Positions 22,527 through 25,997 of a stretch of 25,997 nt of DNA are shown in pieces; the first letter of the stretch is position 1; each line of letters begins with the position of its first letter. Below the pieces are notes generated by a model. It made no database searches, was not told the origin of the DNA, and saw nothing but the letters and a program-made list of their open reading frames with translations. Both the position numbers and the translations under genes were made by a program. The DNA lies in the NCBI GenBank assembly GCA_002319885.1, contig DCFT01000004.1, positions 1 to 25,997 on the forward strand, read 5' to 3'. This DNA comes from Bacteroidales bacterium UBA1797. Its GTDB lineage: Bacteria; Bacteroidota; Bacteroidia; Bacteroidales; VadinHA17.

Positions 22527-24083
22527 TTATAAAGGCATATTACCGTGTTTCCTGGCGGGTACTTTTACCCATTTATTATTAAGAGCATTCAGGGCTGATA
22601 TTATCTTCTTTCTTGTTACGGCAGGATCAATAACTTCATCGATGTACCCGCTTTCGTCGGCGATAAATGGATTTGCAATTTTGTCGCGGTATTTCTTTAC
22701 GAGTTCTTTTTTAAGCTCGACAGGATCTTTTGATTCAGCGAGTTCTTTTCTGTAAAGTATTGCAACAGCTCCGTCGGGTCCCATAACAGCTATTTCTGCC
22801 GATGGCCATGCAAAACTGAAATCACCGCCAAGGTTTTTACTGTTCATGACTATAAATGCTCCTCCATAGGCCTTACGGAGTATAATTGTTATTTTCGGCA
22901 CTGTGGCTTCGCTATATGCGAAAAGCAATTTGGCTCCATTTCTGATTATACCTGCATGCTCCTGATCAACACCAGGGAGGAAACCTGGTACATCTTCGAA
23001 TGTAATAATAGGTATATTAAAGGCATCACAAAACCTTATGAATCTGGCTCCCTTTACTGAGGAATCTATATCAAGAACACCGGCAAGAACTTTCGGTTGA
23101 TTTGCCACAACACCGATTGTTTTACCTTTCAGCCTTGAGAATCCGGTTACAAGATTAGCGCCGAAAAGCGCTGAAGTTTCAAAAAAACTGTTTCTGTCAA
23201 CTATCTGGGCTATGACATCTTTAACGTCATAAGCTTTGTTCGGATCTTCAGGAATAAGATCCCTGAGTTTTTCGTTAATTTCACCGATTGAACCGTCGTC
23301 AGCAACAATAGGGGGATTCTCAACATTATTTGAAGGAAGATATGAGAGAAACTTTTTAAGTGCGAGAATCGTGTTCTCCTCATCATCATATATCATTTGA
23401 GCCACCCCGCTTTTCCGGGCATGAACCTCTGCTCCCCCAAGCGCCTCAGAGGACACATCTTCATTCAGCACCTCTTTAACAACGTTAGGACCAGTAACAA
23501 ACATATAACTGGTATGATTTACCATGAATACGAAATCAGTAAGGGCAGGAGAGTAGACAGCACCACCGGCAGCCGGCCCCATAATTACTGAGATCTGAGG
23601 GATAATTCCCGATGAATGGATAATGTTCTGAAAAATAGCGGCATAACCACTCAGACTAGCAACTCCTTCCTGTATTCTTGCTCCTCCGGAATCAATCAAG
23701 GCTATTATAGGTGAACCCATTTTCAGAGCCATCTCCTGAATTTTTGCAATCTTTTTTGCATGAACAATACCTAATGACCCACCCATTATGGTAAAATCCT
23801 GTGCATAGGCAAAAACGAGCCGCCCATTAACTTTCCCGTGTCCAACAATGACGCCGTCGCCATATGATCTTTCAACTTTCCCGAATTCTACAGGCTGGTC
23901 GGCAGGAGTTACAAATGCATCTATCTCTTCAAAGGAATTGTTATCAAAAAGAAGGTTTATCCGCTCATGAGCTGTCAGCTTACCTTTTGAGTGTTGCTTC
24001 TCAGCTTGTTTTGGATTATATTGTTTCTCTATTGCAGCCTGCCGGTCAGTAAAAGCTTTATAAAACTTTCCAGATAAATCCAT
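22527..24083 (-). CDS. pccB: Acyl-CoA carboxylase carboxyltransferase subunit (PccB/MmdA family)
   Basis: This 518-residue carboxyltransferase has the duplicated crotonase fold. It moves CO2 from carboxybiotin to an acyl-CoA, most likely propionyl-CoA to give methylmalonyl-CoA. The N-terminal half contains KGKLTAHERINLLFDNNSFE, DFTIMGGSLG, the acyl-CoA site DSGGARIQEG (131-140) and GPAAGGAVYSPALTDF (169-184). The C-terminal half contains ITFEDVPGFLPGVDQEHAGI and KAYGGAFIVMNSK, both typical of PccB and MmdA. The adjacent biotin carboxylase argues for a carboxylase rather than the sodium-pumping methylmalonyl-CoA decarboxylase, whose beta subunit is absent here. It is the first gene of a three-gene operon with a strong predicted promoter at 24105-24135. 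Acetyl-CoA or methylcrotonyl-CoA as substrate cannot be excluded. Confidence 0.92.
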   Translation of the reverse strand: MDLSGKFYKAFTDRQAAIEKQYNPKQAEKQHSKGKLTAHERINLLFDNNSFEEIDAFVTPADQPVEFGKVERSYGDGVIVGHGKVNGRLVFAYAQDFTIMGGSLGIVHAKKIAKIQEMALKMGSPIIALIDSGGARIQEGVASLSGYAAIFQNIIHSSGIIPQISVIMGPAAGGAVYSPALTDFVFMVNHTSYMFVTGPNVVKEVLNEDVSSEALGGAEVHARKSGVAQMIYDDEENTILALKKFLSYLPSNNVENPPIVADDGSIGEINEKLRDLIPEDPNKAYDVKDVIAQIVDRNSFFETSALFGANLVTGFSRLKGKTIGVVANQPKVLAGVLDIDSSVKGARFIRFCDAFNIPIITFEDVPGFLPGVDQEHAGIIRNGAKLLFAYSEATVPKITIILRKAYGGAFIVMNSKNLGGDFSFAWPSAEIAVMGPDGAVAILYRKELAESKDPVELKKELVKKYRDKIANPFIADESGYIDEVIDPAVTRKKIISALNALNNKWVKVPARKHGNMPL

Positions 24084-24104
24084 ACCAAATAAATATTAAG
24101 GTAT

Positions 24105-24135
24105 CAAAAATAGGCAATATCGGGCTAATTACAAA
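24105..24135 (-). promoter_or_regulatory. Bacteroidota promoter of the acyl-CoA carboxylase operon
   Basis: On the minus strand a -33 TTTG (24132-24135) is followed after 19 bp by TATTTTTG (24105-24112), an exact TAnnTTTG -7 box. This is the best two-box promoter match in the window. It lies 22 bp before the carboxyltransferase start codon, so the leader would be about 15 nt. Confidence 0.65.
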
Positions 24136-24141
24136 AGAACC

Positions 24142-24213
24142 TTCGACCGTGATTAAGAGTATATTTGTAATATATTAATATACAAATAAATAGGAGCTTA
24201 GTTATTTCGACCG
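24142..24213. promoter_or_regulatory. Possible regulator site upstream of the carboxylase operon
   Basis: Two direct copies of TTCGACCG (24142-24149 and 24206-24213) flank an AT-rich inverted repeat, TATTTGTA (24162-24169) with TACAAATA (24181-24188). The group lies immediately upstream of the -33 box of the carboxylase promoter and within the 184-bp gap before the transglutaminase-like gene. It could be an operator, or the inverted repeat could end transcription of the upstream gene region. No known motif is recognised. Confidence 0.3.
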
Positions 24214-24267
24214 ATGATAATATTGATTTGTTGCAGTTGTTACAGCTCACGACACACTCTTCTATCG

Positions 24268-24882
24268 TCATTTTGGTTTGAACAGTCCTTCTGCATTGGA
24301 TCCTAACATTCCTGCCTGTAACATAATATTGCTAGCTCGTTTTAGCTTCTTTATCATCATTATATTAACGACCGGGTAATGACGTATTTGTTCAAGTTTA
24401 TCGCCAATATATTCAAGGTCCTCATCGGTGGTTGTCCAGTGTTGTGGATTATAAATAGTAAGGTCAAGTGGCACTGAATATGATCGCAATGATTTATCAC
24501 CGTCGGTATTGAAATAAAAATCAAAATACGACATTACAAGTTCCCGCAGGGAACGATAAACAGGCTCTCTGTATCTCAGAGAGGTGAAGTTAGATTTCGC
24601 TACAGCTCCCCAGTGTCCATCTTCTTTGAATATCGCAATAACATGATCATCGTCATTAAACGCTTTCAAATCAACAATTAGAGGTTTTTGACCATTAAAT
24701 TGCAATGCAGCGGCGGCAAAAAGTGCACCCTCAAAACAATGTGCAGATTTTTTTTTAATAACCCATCGTGGAGATCTGCATTCGTAAACAGGATTATAAT
24801 CTATTGAATCAAGGAAACCCTGAATCTTATCAGCATCACTCATGGTCTTTAAGAACCTGATCTCATCTTTTGTCCAGTCCAT
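24268..24882 (-). CDS. Transglutaminase-like protein of unknown function
   Basis: This is a 204-residue soluble protein without signal peptide. The middle segment is transglutaminase-like: KKSAHCFEGALFAAAALQFN, with Cys49 at the start of a helix, then PLIVDLKAFNDDDHVIAIFK with His80, and GHWGAVAKSNFTSLRYREPV, which could supply the third residue. In the transglutaminase/protease fold a Cys is followed some 30-40 residues later by His and then Asp or Asn, and the spacing here fits. The N-terminal (DEIRFLKTMSDADKIQGFLD) and C-terminal helices are charged. It could be a cysteine peptidase, an amide-bond enzyme or an inactive relative. The gap to the upstream kinase gene is 161 bp filled by repeats, so a shared transcript is uncertain. 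The fold call is by pattern only. Confidence 0.6.
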   Translation of the reverse strand: MDWTKDEIRFLKTMSDADKIQGFLDSIDYNPVYECRSPRWVIKKKSAHCFEGALFAAAALQFNGQKPLIVDLKAFNDDDHVIAIFKEDGHWGAVAKSNFTSLRYREPVYRSLRELVMSYFDFYFNTDGDKSLRSYSVPLDLTIYNPQHWTTTDEDLEYIGDKLEQIRHYPVVNIMMIKKLKRASNIMLQAGMLGSNAEGLFKPK

Positions 24883-24890
24883 AATTCTAG

Positions 24891-24904
24891 TTTCGGGTTT
24901 CGGG
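24891..24904. repeat. Short heptanucleotide repeat TTTCGGG x2
   Basis: TTTCGGG occurs twice in tandem (24891-24897 and 24898-24904) and is followed by a broken third unit. In the other register it reads GGTTTCG, one base from the GGTTTCT unit of the array at 7404. It starts 8 bp upstream of the start codon at 24882, so it overlaps the likely ribosome-binding region. Confidence 0.4.
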
Positions 24905-24920
24905 TTATCTTTTTTGCAAA

Positions 24921-24954
24921 GTCATTGCGAGTCCTCGCACAGCAAAACGTTGCA
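24921..24954. repeat. GTCATTGCGAG-type palindromic repeat remnant
   Basis: GTCATTGCGAG at 24921-24931 is followed by TCCTCGCA, so TGCGA (24926-24930) and TCGCA (24935-24939) form a 5-bp stem with a 4-nt loop. GTCATTGCGAG begins a palindromic intergenic repeat common in many bacterial genomes; the remainder here is diverged. It lies in the repeat-rich 161-bp gap between the kinase and transglutaminase-like genes. Confidence 0.35.
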
Positions 24955-25005
24955 ATTATATCGATTAAAACAAATTCATAAAAGTTACTTTAGTCTTTTA
25001 TCTTC

Positions 25006-25037
25006 ACCCTGCGCCCTGCGCCCTGTGCCCTGCGCCA
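25006..25037. repeat. Heptanucleotide array (A/G)CCCTG(C/T) x4
   Basis: Four 7-bp units occur in tandem: ACCCTGC, GCCCTGC, GCCCTGT and GCCCTGC (25006-25033), ending in GCCA. The array lies 6 bp downstream of the kinase-like gene's stop codon at 25044-25046, the same position and orientation relative to a gene end as the array at 22501-22526. Confidence 0.7.
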
Positions 25038-25043
25038 TTTGCT

Positions 25044-25997
25044 TTACGTTAGGTTCCTTATTATTCTCTTCATATCCTCATATTGCTCTTCCATACTGCT
25101 TACCAGCTTTAGTTGTGCTCTGGCTCTCTGAAGATTATGAAATTCATGATGTATTTTGAAATAATGATCTCCATCAATAAAGTCGGTGAGAAAGCGTACT
25201 GCAATAGTATATGTAATCAGACCCGGGGCGAAAGCAAGATATTCTTTTTCTACTTCATTAAGAGTCTTAACTGTTTCGGAGAGGTAACCTTCCGAATATG
25301 CTTTAAAAAGATTTATATCCATCCTGACCTTTGAAAGATCATTTTCATCTTCAGAAGCTGTATTTGCAGCTGTTCTGATAGCATCGCCGAAATCATAGTG
25401 GACATATCCTGGCATTACTGTGTCAAGATCAATTACACATAAAGCCTTATCATTTTCATCAAGCAGGATATTGTTGAACTTTGTATCATTATGTGTTATT
25501 CTCAGTGGGATTTTGCCTTCTTTTCCCAGTCTGAGAATGGTTTTCATATTATCGGCTCTCTTCAGGACCTCTTCAATCTCTTTAGTTACGGTATTGACAC
25601 GGCCTGCAGGATTTTCCTTTATTTTATCTGAAAATGTCTGCAGTCTTTTTTCTATATTATGAAACCATGGGATAGTCTCAAAAAGAGGTTCCCCTTTCAT
25701 GTCCGACAGCATAGCCTGAAAACGTCCTATTGCCTTGCCTCCTTCGAATGCTTTATCGGGGCTGTCAACTAAATTATAAGAATGGTGGTTGGAAATAAAA
25801 ATATACATTCTCCAGAAATTGGCCTCATTATCAATAATCCAGGTCTTTCCCTCATGTGAAGGTATAAGTCTGAGGCATTCTCTCTTAATATCGGATCCAG
25901 GTATTGACTCCAGCTTTTTCCGGAGATGAACAGTAACTCTTTCAATATTATGCTGGAGCTCAGGAATGTTTTTAAAGATCTTATTATTTAGTCTCTG
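25044..25997 (-). CDS. NahK-like aminoglycoside-phosphotransferase-fold sugar kinase, partial
   Basis: The gene runs off the right edge. The reading frame stays open from the ATG at 25808 back to 25997 and the upstream codons are clearly coding (HNIERVTVHLRKKL, GKTWIIDNEANFWRMYIFI), so the ATG at 25808 is internal. The visible 317 residues are a choline/aminoglycoside-kinase fold. The catalytic loop is ITHNDTKFNNILLD, with the HxDxxxxN Asp and Asn, and VIDLDTVMPGYVHYDFGDAIR supplies the metal-binding Asp. The segment SPDKAFEGGKAIGRFQAML and the catalytic region resemble N-acetylhexosamine 1-kinase (NahK/LnpB) and related Bacteroidota kinases, which phosphorylate free amino sugars from host or environmental glycans. 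The substrate is not certain. The N-terminal ATP-binding lobe lies mostly outside the window. Confidence 0.8.
   Translation of the reverse strand, partial: QRLNNKIFKNIPELQHNIERVTVHLRKKLESIPGSDIKRECLRLIPSHEGKTWIIDNEANFWRMYIFISNHHSYNLVDSPDKAFEGGKAIGRFQAMLSDMKGEPLFETIPWFHNIEKRLQTFSDKIKENPAGRVNTVTKEIEEVLKRADNMKTILRLGKEGKIPLRITHNDTKFNNILLDENDKALCVIDLDTVMPGYVHYDFGDAIRTAANTASEDENDLSKVRMDINLFKAYSEGYLSETVKTLNEVEKEYLAFAPGLITYTIAVRFLTDFIDGDHYFKIHHEFHNLQRARAQLKLVSSMEEQYEDMKRIIRNLT

Noticed and set aside
22507..22755. Plus-strand frame over the carboxyltransferase 3' end
   Set aside because: It is antisense to a highly conserved coding region and starts inside the heptad repeat.

Overview
The window looks like chromosomal DNA of a member of the Bacteroidota, most likely in or near the order Bacteroidales. 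The evidence is AT-rich intergenic DNA and several good matches to the Bacteroidota promoter consensus (TTTG at -33, TAnnTTTG at -7). Family content also fits: a DUF4831 lipoprotein, a TPR-type membrane histidine kinase overlapping a LytTR regulator, and a POT transporter. I see no rRNA, tRNA, CRISPR array, transposase, integrase or phage gene.

Layout. 1-331: start of a POT-family transporter gene (minus strand, cut by the window edge) and a divergent promoter region. 332-4024: NAD(P)HX repair enzyme, DUF4831 lipoprotein, convergent thioredoxin-fold protein. 4221-7389: tandem pair of paralogous MFS transporters, the second with a roughly 120-residue insertion. 7492-9378: two-gene operon of an MGDG-synthase/GT28-type glycolipid glycosyltransferase followed 15 bp later by a metallophosphoesterase. 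9509-12833: a truncated GT4 glycosyltransferase remnant, a membrane-anchored endonuclease/exonuclease/phosphatase-fold protein, a PAP2 lipid phosphatase, a YqaA/VTT membrane protein and a small DUF2934 protein. 13095-14775: PiT phosphate transporter with its DUF47/PhoU-like partner. 15083-16543: PepD dipeptidase. 16698-17312: 5'-truncated ABC-2 permease remnant abutting an inverted repeat. 17323-20027: LytTR response regulator and TPR histidine kinase. 20324-24083: three-gene biotin-dependent acyl-CoA carboxylase operon. 24268-25997: transglutaminase-like protein and a NahK-like sugar kinase cut by the window end.

How the genes may work together. The 7.5-14.8 kb stretch is enriched in envelope-lipid and phosphate functions. 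The glycosyltransferase/metallophosphoesterase pair resembles in logic the Agt-PlcP pair that replaces phospholipids by glycolipids during phosphate starvation in other bacteria. With PAP2, EEP-fold and PiT genes nearby, a phosphate-sparing lipid-remodelling module is a reasonable but unproven reading. The carboxylase operon would convert propionyl-CoA to methylmalonyl-CoA, or a related acyl-CoA; its biotin carboxylase and carrier domains, usually fused in PccA, are separate genes here.

The most unusual non-coding signal is a set of short intergenic repeats: period-7 (heptanucleotide) arrays at 7404-7490, 22501-22526, 24891-24904 and 25006-25037, and a TTAACCACAAAG-type inverted-repeat element at two places (3309-3391 and 16571-16715). 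Several lie directly after stop codons or at the edge of a broken gene.
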